From NCBI RefSeq assembly GCF_001182785.1, contig NZ_CP012099.1, positions 1,672,501 through 1,736,500 of the forward strand: a stretch of DNA of 64,000 nt, in the 5' to 3' direction. The notes beneath the pieces are model-generated. The model saw only the letters and a list, made by a program, of their open reading frames with translations. It was not told the DNA's origin and did not search any database. Position 1 is the stretch's first letter. Each line of letters opens with the position of its first letter. The DNA comes from Bacillus thuringiensis (GTDB lineage Bacteria > Bacillota > Bacilli > Bacillales > Bacillaceae_G). This document shows, one piece after another, positions 43,866 to 52,663 of the stretch. Both the position numbers and the translations under genes were made by a program.

Positions 43866-43894
43866 TTGACCTCTCATTTAATTTGTACTACAAT
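43866..43894 (+). promoter_or_regulatory. Promoter of the blaI-like operon
   Basis: TTGACC (43866-43871), a 17-bp spacer and TACAAT (43889-43894). The -10 lies inside the operator palindrome. Confidence 0.7.
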
Positions 43895-43901
43895 TCGTAG
43901 T
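43887..43901. promoter_or_regulatory. BlaI-type operator 1
   Basis: ACTAC-AATTC-GTAGT dyad over the -10 of the promoter. The same 5-5-5 layout recurs at 45171-45185. Confidence 0.7.
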
Positions 43902-43918
43902 GTGAAAGGAGTCATACG

Positions 43919-44335
43919 ATGTTTACGCAAAACTATAGGTTAAATGAGCAAGGATTAAATCATTTCTTTGGACCGCTTGAAGCGAAGATTATGGAGATTA
44001 TTTGGTCTACTGAAGGTATTACTATTAAAGAAGTCCAGCAGAAATTAAGTGAAGAATCGTCTGTGAATTTTAATACTGTTATGACAGTTATGAACAGGCT
44101 AGTAGAGAAATTACACCTAGAAAAACAGACTGTAAAAAGAAGTGGCATATATCGTGCTATACAAACGAAAGAAGAATTCTTATCCAATCAAACGAAGAAA
44201 ATGACACAGGAATTAGTGGGGGAATTTGGAGATTTAGTTGTAACTCATATGATAGATGAGTTAGAGCAGGCTGATCCGAATTTAATAAAAAAATTAGAAG
44301 ACAAATTGAATCAGTTAAAAAAAGAGGATCGATGA
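43919..44335 (+). CDS. BlaI/MecI-family repressor
   Basis: 138 residues with the winged helix LEAKIMEIIWSTEGITIKEVQQKLSEESSVNFNTVMTVMNRLVEKLHLEKQ and a helical dimerisation tail. Such repressors leave DNA when cut by their partner M56 metallopeptidase. GAAAGGAG precedes the ATG. The next gene, one base after the stop, is that partner, and an ACTAC-N5-GTAGT operator covers its own promoter. Confidence 0.88.
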   Translation: MFTQNYRLNEQGLNHFFGPLEAKIMEIIWSTEGITIKEVQQKLSEESSVNFNTVMTVMNRLVEKLHLEKQTVKRSGIYRAIQTKEEFLSNQTKKMTQELVGEFGDLVVTHMIDELEQADPNLIKKLEDKLNQLKKEDR

Positions 44336-44336
44336 A

Positions 44337-45149
44337 ATGAAATGGCAAATGCGTAAAATCGTATTGTTAGCGCTCATTGTTAGTACCCTCTTTTTCAGCT
44401 TGTTATTGTATTACGTTACATATCCATTTCTTTTTCAAAATAAGGCATTCTTCCTTTCAAAGTTTTGCTTGTTTCAGTTAGAAAAACATATGAAAGAACT
44501 ATCAATGGTTCGTATTATAATAGCTGGGTTATTATTAATTACTGTATTGACCGTGTGTAAAAGAATTTGGCGGCAATTTTTTCGTGGTAAAAAATTACAA
44601 AAAGCACTTATCCCATTCATTAGAAAAGGGAAACAAATACATATACTGCCGACTGCGGAAGTTGCAGCGTTTACAATTGGATTATTCCGTCCGAAAGTTG
44701 TCATGTCGGAAGGTTTGCTTCAGACGTTTTCAGATGAAGAAATTGATGCAATTATTTTCCATGAAGAATATCATCAAAAGAATTGGGATCCGCTAAAATT
44801 ATTTTGTTTTACGTTATTAGCAGAAGGAATGTTGTACATTCCGATATTAAAAGGATTGTTACAACGATATCATACGTATCAAGAGTTAGCAGCAGATAAA
44901 TATGCGATGCAAAAAATGAAGTCTTCATTTGAGTTAGGTAGTGCGTTATTAAAATTAATTAAAATAAAGACAATGGAAAATCGATGTGTTACAGCTTCAT
45001 TTGCAAAAACAGCAATAAATTTACGAATCGAGCAAGTGTTAAATGAAGAAGTTGTGAAGCTTAATATCCCGTTACATACGAATTCGGTATATGTAACAAT
45101 AGGTTTATTCTGTGTGTCGATTGTACTTATTGTCGGAGAGTGCATATAG
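44337..45149 (+). CDS. M56-family membrane metallopeptidase (BlaR1-like, no sensor domain)
   Basis: 270 residues with hydrophobic segments near 8-30, 59-75 and at the end (about 248-266). The zinc site HEEYH is at residues 142-146, followed by LAADKYAM with the third ligand. AFTIGLFRPKVVMSEGLL is the family core. True BlaR1/MecR1 proteins carry an extra beta-lactam-binding domain of about 250 residues at the C-terminus. Here it is missing, so the trigger is not a beta-lactam bound by this protein. It is translationally close to the BlaI gene. Confidence 0.85.
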   Translation: MKWQMRKIVLLALIVSTLFFSLLLYYVTYPFLFQNKAFFLSKFCLFQLEKHMKELSMVRIIIAGLLLITVLTVCKRIWRQFFRGKKLQKALIPFIRKGKQIHILPTAEVAAFTIGLFRPKVVMSEGLLQTFSDEEIDAIIFHEEYHQKNWDPLKLFCFTLLAEGMLYIPILKGLLQRYHTYQELAADKYAMQKMKSSFELGSALLKLIKIKTMENRCVTASFAKTAINLRIEQVLNEEVVKLNIPLHTNSVYVTIGLFCVSIVLIVGECI

Positions 45150-45170
45150 CCTCTTTTTTTAAGAATAAAC

Positions 45171-45185
45171 ACTACTCTATGTAGT
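45171..45185. promoter_or_regulatory. BlaI-type operator 2
   Basis: ACTAC-TCTAT-GTAGT, same layout as operator 1, placed in the gap after the M56 gene and before the ccdA remnant and tlpA genes. Confidence 0.65.
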
Positions 45186-45195
45186 GTGAGTTAAG

Positions 45196-45358
45196 GTGTT
45201 GTCATTTATGTCATCATGCTTTTTACCGCTATATACATCTTATTTATCATATATTACAGGTGTTTTATTGTATACAAATCAAATGATGGAAATCACAGCG
45301 TTCATTATTCGTCTATTTGGTGTGGAGTTACAGGATTTTAAAATAAGGAGGAAAAAGA
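45196..45358 (+). pseudogene. Internally deleted ccdA (cytochrome c biogenesis protein) remnant
   Basis: The frame begins VLSFMSSCFLPLYTSYLSYITGV, close to the first helix of CcdA (LSFxSPCxLPLYPxxLSYITGV). It passes directly into LLYTNQMMEITAFIIRLFG, which is like the last CcdA helix. About 170 residues between them are gone, in frame. It runs on into the start of the thioredoxin-like gene. A full CcdA would pass electrons across the membrane to such a thioredoxin. Confidence 0.6.
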
Positions 45359-45913
45359 GTGAAGAAACTAATTGCTATTATACTAGTAGGGGCACTCGTT
45401 TGGGCGGGGATCAATTTTTATAATTCAAAGAAAGAAGAGAAGGAAAGAAGAGCGAAACAAGCAGAGTTACAAGAGAAAGAAGTATTACCACAAGTAGGTT
45501 TTAAAGCACCTGGCATCACATTAAAAGGATTAGACGGAAAGTTGCAGTCGTTAAATGATGCAAAGGGAAAACCGTATATTATTAATTTTTGGGCATCATG
45601 GTGTGGGCCGTGTGAAATGGAGGCACCTGACTTAGTTCATATGTATGATAAATATAAAAAGGATGTTGAAATTTTTGCGGTGAATGCAACTGTTAGTGAC
45701 CCAGTACAAGAAGCAAGCGCATTTGCTAATCGCTATGGGTTTGAGTTTCCTGTTCTATTAGATATGGACGGAGTAGCTGGACTAGATTATAAAGTATTCT
45801 CTTTACCGACGACATTTTTTGTTAATAAAGATGGAATTATAGTAGATCATGTACGAGGTGTATTACCACCAGATCAATTAGAAAAGAAATTTAAGAAATT
45901 GATTGAGAATTAA
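45359..45913 (+). CDS. TlpA/ResA-like membrane-anchored thioredoxin
   Basis: 184 residues. An N-terminal anchor (residues 3-20) holds an extracytoplasmic thioredoxin fold. The active site WASWCGPC is at Cys82 and Cys85, with LPTTFFVNKDG supplying the cis-Pro loop. ResA-type proteins reduce disulfides in apocytochrome c or other exported proteins. GTG 45359 follows AAGGAGG. The usual electron donor, CcdA, is the deleted gene just upstream. Confidence 0.88.
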   Translation: MKKLIAIILVGALVWAGINFYNSKKEEKERRAKQAELQEKEVLPQVGFKAPGITLKGLDGKLQSLNDAKGKPYIINFWASWCGPCEMEAPDLVHMYDKYKKDVEIFAVNATVSDPVQEASAFANRYGFEFPVLLDMDGVAGLDYKVFSLPTTFFVNKDGIIVDHVRGVLPPDQLEKKFKKLIEN

Positions 45914-45924
45914 AAGGAGATTTC

Positions 45925-46611
45925 GTGACGATGGAGTGGATCGTGAGGTTACAACCCATATCTCTTATAATTGGAAGTCTATTTGGATTTATGTTGATGA
46001 AACGAAAGATGAGGCATCAAAATGTATTATATGAAAAAATGATGGATGCCGTAACAAATGCTTTTCTTATCATCGTATTTGTATGGAAGTTTGCACCAGC
46101 AATTTTAAATCCTGTATGGGCTTTTGTGGCGCCAGTGCAAGCAATATTAGCTGTTGGAAGTATGCAACATATTGTAGTAGGATGCGTGATTGCGAGTGTA
46201 TACATTGTTTGGAAAAGTAAAAAGGAGCAATTTTCGCTTCGTATTTTACTTGATGCATTGCCTTTTGGTCTGTGTGTGAGTATTATCTTTTATTTTCTAT
46301 TACATCATGAAGTAGGTGCACAAACGACACTACCATGGGGAATGAAAATATATGAATCTAAACTTTTATATCACCCTATTTTCGTATATGAGATCATCCT
46401 TGCTCTTTGTATAATGGGCTTGTTATGGATGAAAAATGAAAGGCTCGGAAATGGAAAGAATATAAGTGTTTTTCTAATTGTTGAGGGGTCTTCACATATC
46501 ATTATTTCAATCATTAGTGAACAAAATTCAGTTTTATTCGGTCTATCAATACAGCAAATAATGAGCTTTTGTATTATTAGTTTAGGGATTTTGTTGATAC
46601 CGAAAAAATAA
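45925..46611 (+). CDS. Lgt-like membrane protein
   Basis: 228 residues with seven hydrophobic segments. It recalls prolipoprotein diacylglyceryl transferase in topology and in LLYHPIFVYEIILAL near residue 147, but the Lgt signature with its catalytic His-Gly-Gly and Arg residues was not seen. It is probably a relative without that activity. GTG 45925 lies 6 bp after AAAGGAG; ATG 45931 is an alternative. Last gene of the operon. Confidence 0.6.
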   Translation: MTMEWIVRLQPISLIIGSLFGFMLMKRKMRHQNVLYEKMMDAVTNAFLIIVFVWKFAPAILNPVWAFVAPVQAILAVGSMQHIVVGCVIASVYIVWKSKKEQFSLRILLDALPFGLCVSIIFYFLLHHEVGAQTTLPWGMKIYESKLLYHPIFVYEIILALCIMGLLWMKNERLGNGKNISVFLIVEGSSHIIISIISEQNSVLFGLSIQQIMSFCIISLGILLIPKK

Positions 46612-46656
46612 AAATAGCCATGTACAGAGAGTATCTGTGTATGGCTATCTTTTATA
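46611..46656 (+). terminator. Terminator of the redox operon
   Basis: Stem AAAATAGCCATGTACAGA/TCTGTGTATGGCTATCTTTT after the Lgt-like gene. Confidence 0.8.
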
Positions 46657-46696
46657 AGCGTATTTCTTCATCATATGCTAAATCATTATATTGTAG

Positions 46697-46737
46697 AAAT
46701 CTAAAAACCCCTTTATTAGGGGTTTTTAGGTTTCTAT
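46697..46737 (-). terminator. Terminator of rap-phr
   Basis: Stem CTAAAAACCCCT/AGGGGTTTTTAG, extended by GAAA/TTTC. It begins at the phr stop codon on the minus strand. Confidence 0.75.
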
Positions 46738-46871
46738 AGGTCTGCATGTGTTTCTTGTTTATCTGTATCCCATTTTGGAAGTTGTTTTGCTTGTTGACTT
46801 TCAGTAAAATTATTAAATCCAAAAGCAAGTATGCATGTAAAGGTTAAAATAGCTAAACTAATCTTTTTCAT
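46734..46871 (-). CDS. Phr-type secreted signalling peptide precursor
   Basis: A 45-residue pre-peptide: basic MKK, a hydrophobic export segment (ISLAILTFTCILAFGF), then a polar tail rich in Gln, Lys and Asp that ends HADL. Its ATG overlaps the Rap stop codon in the sequence TAATG, the usual rap-phr arrangement. After export and cutting, a five- to seven-residue piece of the tail should be re-imported by Opp and inhibit the Rap protein. Which piece is active cannot be told from sequence. Confidence 0.75.
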   Translation of the reverse strand: MKKISLAILTFTCILAFGFNNFTESQQAKQLPKWDTDKQETHADL

Positions 46872-47965
46872 TATCTTAGTGCCTCCTTAGTTAATAATTT
46901 TTGTTTTGCTTCGTAAGTTTTGAAAAAATATTTTTGAGATTTCTCTATTTTATTCACTTTATGAAATTCTACTGCTAATAATTCGTAATATTCTTGTACA
47001 TAATCGTATAATTCTTTACTGTTAAAATATGTAGTGCCTGCAATGATTGCGTTTTCTAAGTCGTCTAGAATACCAGTGTGTTGTGTTTTTAAGATAGTGA
47101 AATGGTGTTTATATTCTTGATTATTTAATTCATTACAAATTTCTAAGCCTTTTTGAACCCAATCGTTTGCAAGTTCTTTTTCATTTAAACTAAAATGTTC
47201 TTTGGCTTGTAGAAAATTGGCTTTTAGGTGTTTAGGTAATTTGTTTGTAACTATTGTAAGATGTCTAATAGCAAGGGTTGATAGATTTTGAGAAGAGTAG
47301 AGCCAACCTAAGTTATTTCGAACTTTTAAGATTAGTGTGTCGTCTTTCAGTTTTTGTAAAATATTGATTGCTGAATTATAGTTCTCTTCGGCTTGCTCGA
47401 ATTGTTTTAAATAAACAGAACATGAGCCTAAAATATTTTCGCATAGAGCTATTTTAATTTCATAACGTGGATATTTTGAGAAGATCTCTTTAGCTTGATT
47501 TGCATAATTGATTGCTGTAAGTGGTTTGTTTGTATGGTGATTAAATATAGCGAATTTATATTTATATTCAGCTTCTTCTAGTTCGCCTGGTACATGTTTT
47601 AAAAGGGATTCAGCTTTTTCGTATTCTTTTTTTGCTTCATCATAATTTCCAATAATGGTAGCATGTTCAGCTTTAAAAAAGTGATAATAATAAGTAATAA
47701 AGTCTTCAGTTATTGGATTGTCTAAACGCACAATTTGACTAAAAGTATCATACTTAATGTTTGTCCAATCGGTTAGGACCTTATATTTAAAGTTTAGTAG
47801 GGAGTAGTAAAGCGATAGATTTTGATCAGCTTCAATTTTATTAATCTGTTCCTCTATTTTTTCTTTTAATTGTTTCGCTTCAATTAACTGCTCCGCTACC
47901 ATTACTTGATATAAAATGTTTAATTCGTTGACAATCTGTTCATGTTCTTTTAATAACACACTCAT
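46871..47965 (-). CDS. Rap-family TPR phosphatase/regulator
   Basis: 364 residues from ATG 47965 (GGGAGA before it); a longer frame from 48064 adds an unlikely hydrophobic leader. An N-terminal three-helix bundle (NELNILYQVMVAEQLIEAKQLKEKIEEQI) is followed by several TPR units such as ATIIGNYDEAKKEYEKAESLL and LKQFEQAEENYNSAINILQKL. Rap proteins remove phosphate from Spo0F or block ComA-like regulators and so delay sporulation or competence. The coupled phr gene confirms the family. The exact target is unknown. Confidence 0.85.
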   Translation of the reverse strand: MSVLLKEHEQIVNELNILYQVMVAEQLIEAKQLKEKIEEQINKIEADQNLSLYYSLLNFKYKVLTDWTNIKYDTFSQIVRLDNPITEDFITYYYHFFKAEHATIIGNYDEAKKEYEKAESLLKHVPGELEEAEYKYKFAIFNHHTNKPLTAINYANQAKEIFSKYPRYEIKIALCENILGSCSVYLKQFEQAEENYNSAINILQKLKDDTLILKVRNNLGWLYSSQNLSTLAIRHLTIVTNKLPKHLKANFLQAKEHFSLNEKELANDWVQKGLEICNELNNQEYKHHFTILKTQHTGILDDLENAIIAGTTYFNSKELYDYVQEYYELLAVEFHKVNKIEKSQKYFFKTYEAKQKLLTKEALR

Positions 47966-48252
47966 TATATATTCTCCCATCCGATAAAAGTATCCTAATT
48001 TAATTATTTCTATAATAGCAAAACAGAAGAAGTATAAGAATGATTTTACCATATTTTTCAACAAAATTCTGAAAAATCAATTAACTTCCATATAAATATT
48101 ACAAATGCCTCTGGTAGTGGTGGGATGAATCTGACTCATGATACGTTAACATCAATGGGGGAGGGATAGTTTCACTTGTAAATATGTTTTTAGTAGGATT
48201 GTTCGGATTGGGTCCAACTGTTAAGTTTTTAACAAAAATTTCACTTTCTTAT

Positions 48253-48801
48253 TTAATAAAAAATCGGTGGAGTAACAGAAAATAAAACTACCGCATTTTT
48301 CTCAAAATGATTCACCCATTTATGCTTTAAATAAGCAGGTATTTTTACACTATCGCCAGTTTCTAATATGTATTCTTCCTCGTTTAAATATAATGTGATT
48401 TTCCCATCTAAGACAAATGCTAATTCTTCTCCTTTATGTTCTAGTACATTTTCTGATGAAGCTGTATTAGGCGGGATAGTCATAATTGCTGTTGCTAAAT
48501 TTCCAGTAAAATCAGGTGAAAGCATTTCATATGATAAATTATCGATAATCATTTTCTTTCGTTTATGGGAACGTACAATTAAATCGTCTGTATTTGTTTC
48601 TTCCAGTAAAAAACTAAATGTTGGAACATCAAGAGCTTTAGCAAGTACTTTTAATGTTTGAATAGAAGGGTTAGCAGACCCGCGCTCAATTTGACTTAAC
48701 ATAGATGGTGTAATATCGGCCATCTTTGCTAGTTCTTTACTAGTTAAACCCTTTTCTTTTCTTTGTTTTTCAATCTTTTTACCAATATCTATATTTTCCA
48801 T
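48253..48801 (-). CDS. XRE-family regulator with cupin domain
   Basis: 182 residues. The helix-turn-helix covers 5-62 (KIEKQRKEKGLTSKELAKMADITPSMLSQIERGSANPS). A cupin (about 105-180) has HKGEELAFVLDGKITLYLNEEEYILETGDSVKIPAYLKHKWVN. Such regulators usually sense small amino-acid-like ligands. It is divergent from dsdA, with two AAAATTAATTTT-type repeats between them, and is the likely regulator of D-serine breakdown here. Confidence 0.85.
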   Translation of the reverse strand: MENIDIGKKIEKQRKEKGLTSKELAKMADITPSMLSQIERGSANPSIQTLKVLAKALDVPTFSFLLEETNTDDLIVRSHKRKKMIIDNLSYEMLSPDFTGNLATAIMTIPPNTASSENVLEHKGEELAFVLDGKITLYLNEEEYILETGDSVKIPAYLKHKWVNHFEKNAVVLFSVTPPIFY

Positions 48802-48851
48802 AATGAAAATCTCCTTAATGATTATTAAATTATATTTAAATAAATTAAACT

Positions 48852-48890
48852 AAAATTAATTTTTATGTTAAACTATATTAAAATTAATTT
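48852..48890. promoter_or_regulatory. Paired AT palindromes between XRE-cupin gene and dsdA
   Basis: AAAATTAATTTT at 48852-48863 and AAAATTAATTT at 48880-48890, 28 bp apart, so on nearly the same helix face in an otherwise AT-rich gap. Binding by the XRE-cupin protein is inferred. Confidence 0.4.
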
Positions 48891-48940
48891 AATTATAATT
48901 TATTAAATCGCAAGCTACAAGGTGATGAGGAGGAAGAGGA

Positions 48941-50272
48941 ATGAAGGAAATAGAGAAATTAAAAGAACAATATCCACTATTAAATAAGCTAATCGCAACG
49001 GAAGAAGTCTTTTGGATGAATCCGAATACGAAAAAGTATGAGACGGCAATAAAAGACTCGCCACTGAATGAAGGAAAGGTAAAAGACGCGGAAGAGAGAT
49101 TAAAGCGTTTTGCACCATATATTGCGAAAGTTTTTCCTGAAACGAAAGAGACGAACGGCATAATTGAATCACCTTTAGTGAAAATACCTTCTATGAAAGA
49201 AGCTTTAGAGAAAAATTACGAGCAACCTATTTTAGGGGAATTATTATTAAAATGTGATAGTCATCTTCCGATATCAGGATCAATAAAAGCTAGGGGCGGC
49301 ATTTATGAAGTATTGAAACATGCTGAACAACTAGCATTGCAGCATGGAATGTTAACAGAAGAAGATGATTATTCTATTTTAGATAGTGATACATGTAGGG
49401 AGTTTTTCGCGAAATATTCAATTGCGGTAGGTTCTACAGGTAATTTAGGATTGAGTATTGGGATTATGAGTGCAAAACTAGGTTTTAATGTCACTGTTCA
49501 TATGTCAGCAGATGCGAAACAATGGAAAAAAGATTTATTAAGAAGTAAAGGTGTAAATGTTATTGAATATGAAGATGATTATAGTAAAGCTGTAGAAGAA
49601 GGAAGAAGGCAAGCTGATGCTGATCCTAGCTGTTATTTTGTAGATGATGAAAATTCACATGATTTATTTTTAGGATACGCAGTAGCGGCATCACGATTAC
49701 AAAAGCAATTAGAAAAGTTAGAGATTGTAGTAGATGAAGAACATCCTCTATTCGTTTATTTACCATGTGGTGTCGGGGGCGGACCTGGCGGAGTAGCATT
49801 TGGTTTAAAGTTATTGTATAAAGACAACGTTCATTGTTTCTTTGCAGAGCCAACACATTCTCCATGTATGTTACTCGGCTTAATGACAGGCCTTCATGAC
49901 AAAATTGCTGTTCAAGATATCGGAATTGATAATGTAACAGATGCGGATGGACTTGCGGTAGGAAGACCGTCTGGATTTGTTGGGAAAACGATGGAACCAT
50001 TTTTAAGTGGAAATTATACAGTAAGCGATGAAGAGTTATATAGATTGTTAAAAGAACTGGCTGATACGGAGAATATTTATTTAGAGCCTTCTGCACTAGC
50101 AGGTATGATAGGGCCAGTGAAAGTATGTAAAGAAGATGAGTATTTACAAAAGCAACAGTTAACAGAGAAGGTGACAAAAGGTACTCATATTGTGTGGGGA
50201 ACGGGTGGAAGTATGGTTCCACAAGATGTAATGAGTGATTATTATAAGAAAGGTTTAGAATTAACAATATAA
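48941..50272 (+). CDS. dsdA: D-serine ammonia-lyase (D-serine dehydratase)
   Basis: 443 residues. Converts D-serine to pyruvate and ammonia in the cytoplasm using pyridoxal phosphate. The Schiff-base lysine is in SGSIKARGG (Lys116). The phosphate-binding glycine loop is [10 protein letters not shown] near 280, and [12 protein letters not shown] near 166 contacts the cofactor. Length agrees with DsdA. GAGGAGGAAGAGG precedes the ATG. It stands alone, divergent from an XRE-cupin regulator. Confidence 0.92.
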   Translation: MKEIEKLKEQYPLLNKLIATEEVFWMNPNTKKYETAIKDSPLNEGKVKDAEERLKRFAPYIAKVFPETKETNGIIESPLVKIPSMKEALEKNYEQPILGELLLKCDSHLPISGSIKARGGIYEVLKHAEQLALQHGMLTEEDDYSILDSDTCREFFAKYSIAVGSTGNLGLSIGIMSAKLGFNVTVHMSADAKQWKKDLLRSKGVNVIEYEDDYSKAVEEGRRQADADPSCYFVDDENSHDLFLGYAVAASRLQKQLEKLEIVVDEEHPLFVYLPCGVGGGPGGVAFGLKLLYKDNVHCFFAEPTHSPCMLLGLMTGLHDKIAVQDIGIDNVTDADGLAVGRPSGFVGKTMEPFLSGNYTVSDEELYRLLKELADTENIYLEPSALAGMIGPVKVCKEDEYLQKQQLTEKVTKGTHIVWGTGGSMVPQDVMSDYYKKGLELTI

Positions 50273-50273
50273 G

Positions 50274-50308
50274 AAAAATGAGGCTAGTTGTAGCCTCATT
50301 TTTTTCAT
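50274..50308 (+). terminator. Terminator of dsdA
   Basis: Stem AAATGAGGCTA/TAGCCTCATTT followed by TTTT. Confidence 0.8.
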
Positions 50309-50426
50309 GTACATAAAAATCTTTGTTATTTTCATAATAGTTCTTTATAGTATATATAAAGGATAACTAATATTGAATAAATACAACAAAAAGCTTTATT
50401 TTACATAATAAGAGGATGTGTATACG

Positions 50427-51674
50427 ATGTCATTACAGACTAAATATATAGCGGGTATTTCGCTTGGGGTTATGGGTGTCGGTTTTGCGGCTTCTATCCC
50501 TTTTCAAGGAACGGTAGCAGGGGAGATTATACAAGGGGGATTTGAAGCTGGATTGGTTGGTGGACTTGCGGATTGGTTCGCGGTTACAGCATTGTTCCGT
50601 CATCCGATGGGGATCCCAATTCCGCATACCGCATTGCTACCTAAAAATCGTAAACGGGTAACGAAAGGGCTTATTCATACGTTAGAAAATGAATGGCTGA
50701 CGAAAGAAAGTATTACGAATAAAGTAAAAGAGATGCAGTTAGCACAAATGGTGCTGCAAATTGCTGAAAGAGAAATACAGTCTGATGCTGTGAAAAAAGG
50801 GATTGTAACGATTGCAGAGAAAGCGATTGTAACAATAGATACAGAAAAGCTAGCTGTTATTATTGAAAAAGAATTAAAAACATATTTACATACAATTAAT
50901 ACAAGTAACATTTTACAAGTGCTTGTTGATCAATTAGTTGTGCAAGAATATGATGAAAAGACACTTGATCACATATTAGTAAAAGTGAAAGATTGGACAG
51001 CGCAAGATGAAGCTCGTTACCAACTCGGAAGCTTAGGTATGAAGGCAATGGAAAATATAAAAGTAGATGGGTTCTTGCAGTTTACTTTGAAATCATTTAT
51101 GAATATTGTAGATGAAGATAAAATTGGTGGCATTTTGCAGAAGTTTATCATTAGTAATATTAACAGCTTACAAGATGCGGATAATAGCACAAGACAACTT
51201 ATATTGGCGAAGATTCGTCAAGAAATTATAAATGTAAAAGAAAATGAAGCTTTATTACAGGAATTAGAAAATTGGAAAGAAAAGTGGATTGCGAATTGGA
51301 ATGCTACTGACAAAATAAAAGAGATGCTGGAGCAAGTGCAACAAAGAGCAGTTACTTTTGTAAAAAATGAAGAATTTGCTGATAAATATGTTATTCCATT
51401 TTTACAAAAACAAATGAATCAAATAAAAGAAGACGAAATGACTGTTCAAAAAATAGAAGATTGGTTACAAAAACAAGTTGTGAATCTTGTTGAGAAGAAC
51501 CATTCGAAAATCGGTAAGCTTGTACAAGAAAACCTGGATAAGTTAGATGATAAAACATTAATCGAAATGATTGAAAATAATGTCGGTAAAGATTTGCAGT
51601 GGATCCGTGTGAACGGTGCTGTGTGTGGATTTATGATTGGATTAATTTTAGAAGGAATTAAAGCGATTATATAA
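50427..51674 (+). CDS. DUF445-family protein
   Basis: 415 residues from ATG 50427 (AGAGGATG before it; an in-frame GTG at 50418 is less likely). A hydrophobic start and a Gly-rich segment, GGFEAGLVGGLADWFAVTALFRHPMGIPIPHTALLPKNRKRV, are the conserved DUF445 core. A long charged helical region and a final hydrophobic segment (WIRVNGAVCGFMIGLILEGI) follow. It is a membrane protein of unknown function, as for the family as a whole. Confidence 0.82.
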   Translation: MSLQTKYIAGISLGVMGVGFAASIPFQGTVAGEIIQGGFEAGLVGGLADWFAVTALFRHPMGIPIPHTALLPKNRKRVTKGLIHTLENEWLTKESITNKVKEMQLAQMVLQIAEREIQSDAVKKGIVTIAEKAIVTIDTEKLAVIIEKELKTYLHTINTSNILQVLVDQLVVQEYDEKTLDHILVKVKDWTAQDEARYQLGSLGMKAMENIKVDGFLQFTLKSFMNIVDEDKIGGILQKFIISNINSLQDADNSTRQLILAKIRQEIINVKENEALLQELENWKEKWIANWNATDKIKEMLEQVQQRAVTFVKNEEFADKYVIPFLQKQMNQIKEDEMTVQKIEDWLQKQVVNLVEKNHSKIGKLVQENLDKLDDKTLIEMIENNVGKDLQWIRVNGAVCGFMIGLILEGIKAII

Positions 51675-51675
51675 G

Positions 51676-51716
51676 AAAAACCTTCCACAATTGTGGAAGG
51701 TTTTTCTTATTTTTCG
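51676..51716. terminator. Bidirectional terminator
   Basis: Perfect stem AAAAACCTTCCACA/TGTGGAAGGTTTTT with loop AT, between convergent genes. Confidence 0.88.
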
Positions 51717-52663
51717 ATAACGCTCATATTCAAATTATAAGCTTTCTCAATATTTAACTTGTACGTCCCATTTCCAGTTTTAATCGAATTTTTATACCAA
51801 TGTTCTTGCTCGTTTAATTCTGGATGTTCTTCTGAAGAATTATTTTCTTTTTTCGTTAAATCTTCTACTTGCTCCCAAGGTGTGTTTCCGTGTGTTTCTC
51901 TTTGATTTGTTATTGCTGTTAAAGAAACATCACTTTCTTTAGCTAAATGAACAGATACACTTGAGTTGTTTTGTACAAACCAATTATTTTGTAATTGGCC
52001 AGGATAAAGAGATAGCTCGTTATTTGAAGCGCGAATTTCCACATTTTTATTTTGCGGAAGAACAAGCGTTGGTTTCACCTGTGGTGCTGAGTTAAATAAC
52101 GTATGCTGAACAGGTAATGATTTTAAAGTGATGTACATCGTTTCTCCAGCCGTTTGAACCGAAAGGAAATCATCTCGTTTTAAATTGAGTTTTTCATTTG
52201 CTTTCGTCGTCATTTCATAAGTTCCCAAAAGATGAATTTGATTTGTATTATTTCCCTCTATCGTTAGAGGTTGATGTCCCGCATCTACTACGATTTTTTT
52301 GATAGATTCAGGTATATCAAATTGTCCGTCTGGAATATTACTCGTTTGCCTCGTTGTGTTAATAGAATGACGAACTTCTTCTAGTAATCCAGTTGATAAT
52401 AAACAGTAAAAAGCAATTCCGACACTTCCTAAAACACCGATAAAGAAAATACTAAAAATATCATATTTAATAAATGATTGTTCCTTCTTAGAAAATAGAA
52501 GGTATAGTAAAACTTCAGCTCCAAGTATGATAAGTAAAACTGGCCACCATGCAGTTAATGTATCTAATACTTGAATTCCTTTTACGACTGAAAATAGTAA
52601 AAAGCATCCTAACGATATAATAGAAAGCCCCATTGAGAATGTTCCAACACGCCAAGTCCTCAT
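51707..52663 (-). CDS. Membrane protein with LiaI/LiaF-like N-terminus
   Basis: 318 residues. Three to four hydrophobic segments fill the first 100 residues (SMGLSIISLGCFLLF; WWPVLLIILGAEVLLYLLF; FIGVLGSVGIAFYCLL), with the WPVLLIxLGxE signature of DUF5668/LiaI-F-type membrane domains. The rest is an extracytoplasmic beta-rich domain (IKKIVVDAGHQPLTIEGNN and PTLVLPQNKNVEIRASNNELSLYPG), like adhesin-type DUF2807/DUF4097 folds. It is the last gene of the ECF operon and overlaps its neighbour by four bases. Probably an envelope-stress sensor or effector. Confidence 0.75.
   Translation of the reverse strand: MRTWRVGTFSMGLSIISLGCFLLFSVVKGIQVLDTLTAWWPVLLIILGAEVLLYLLFSKKEQSFIKYDIFSIFFIGVLGSVGIAFYCLLSTGLLEEVRHSINTTRQTSNIPDGQFDIPESIKKIVVDAGHQPLTIEGNNTNQIHLLGTYEMTTKANEKLNLKRDDFLSVQTAGETMYITLKSLPVQHTLFNSAPQVKPTLVLPQNKNVEIRASNNELSLYPGQLQNNWFVQNNSSVSVHLAKESDVSLTAITNQRETHGNTPWEQVEDLTKKENNSSEEHPELNEQEHWYKNSIKTGNGTYKLNIEKAYNLNMSVIEK

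Noticed and set aside
45925..46611. Functional prolipoprotein diacylglyceryl transferase
   Set aside because: Topology is similar, but the Lgt signature with its catalytic residues was not found.
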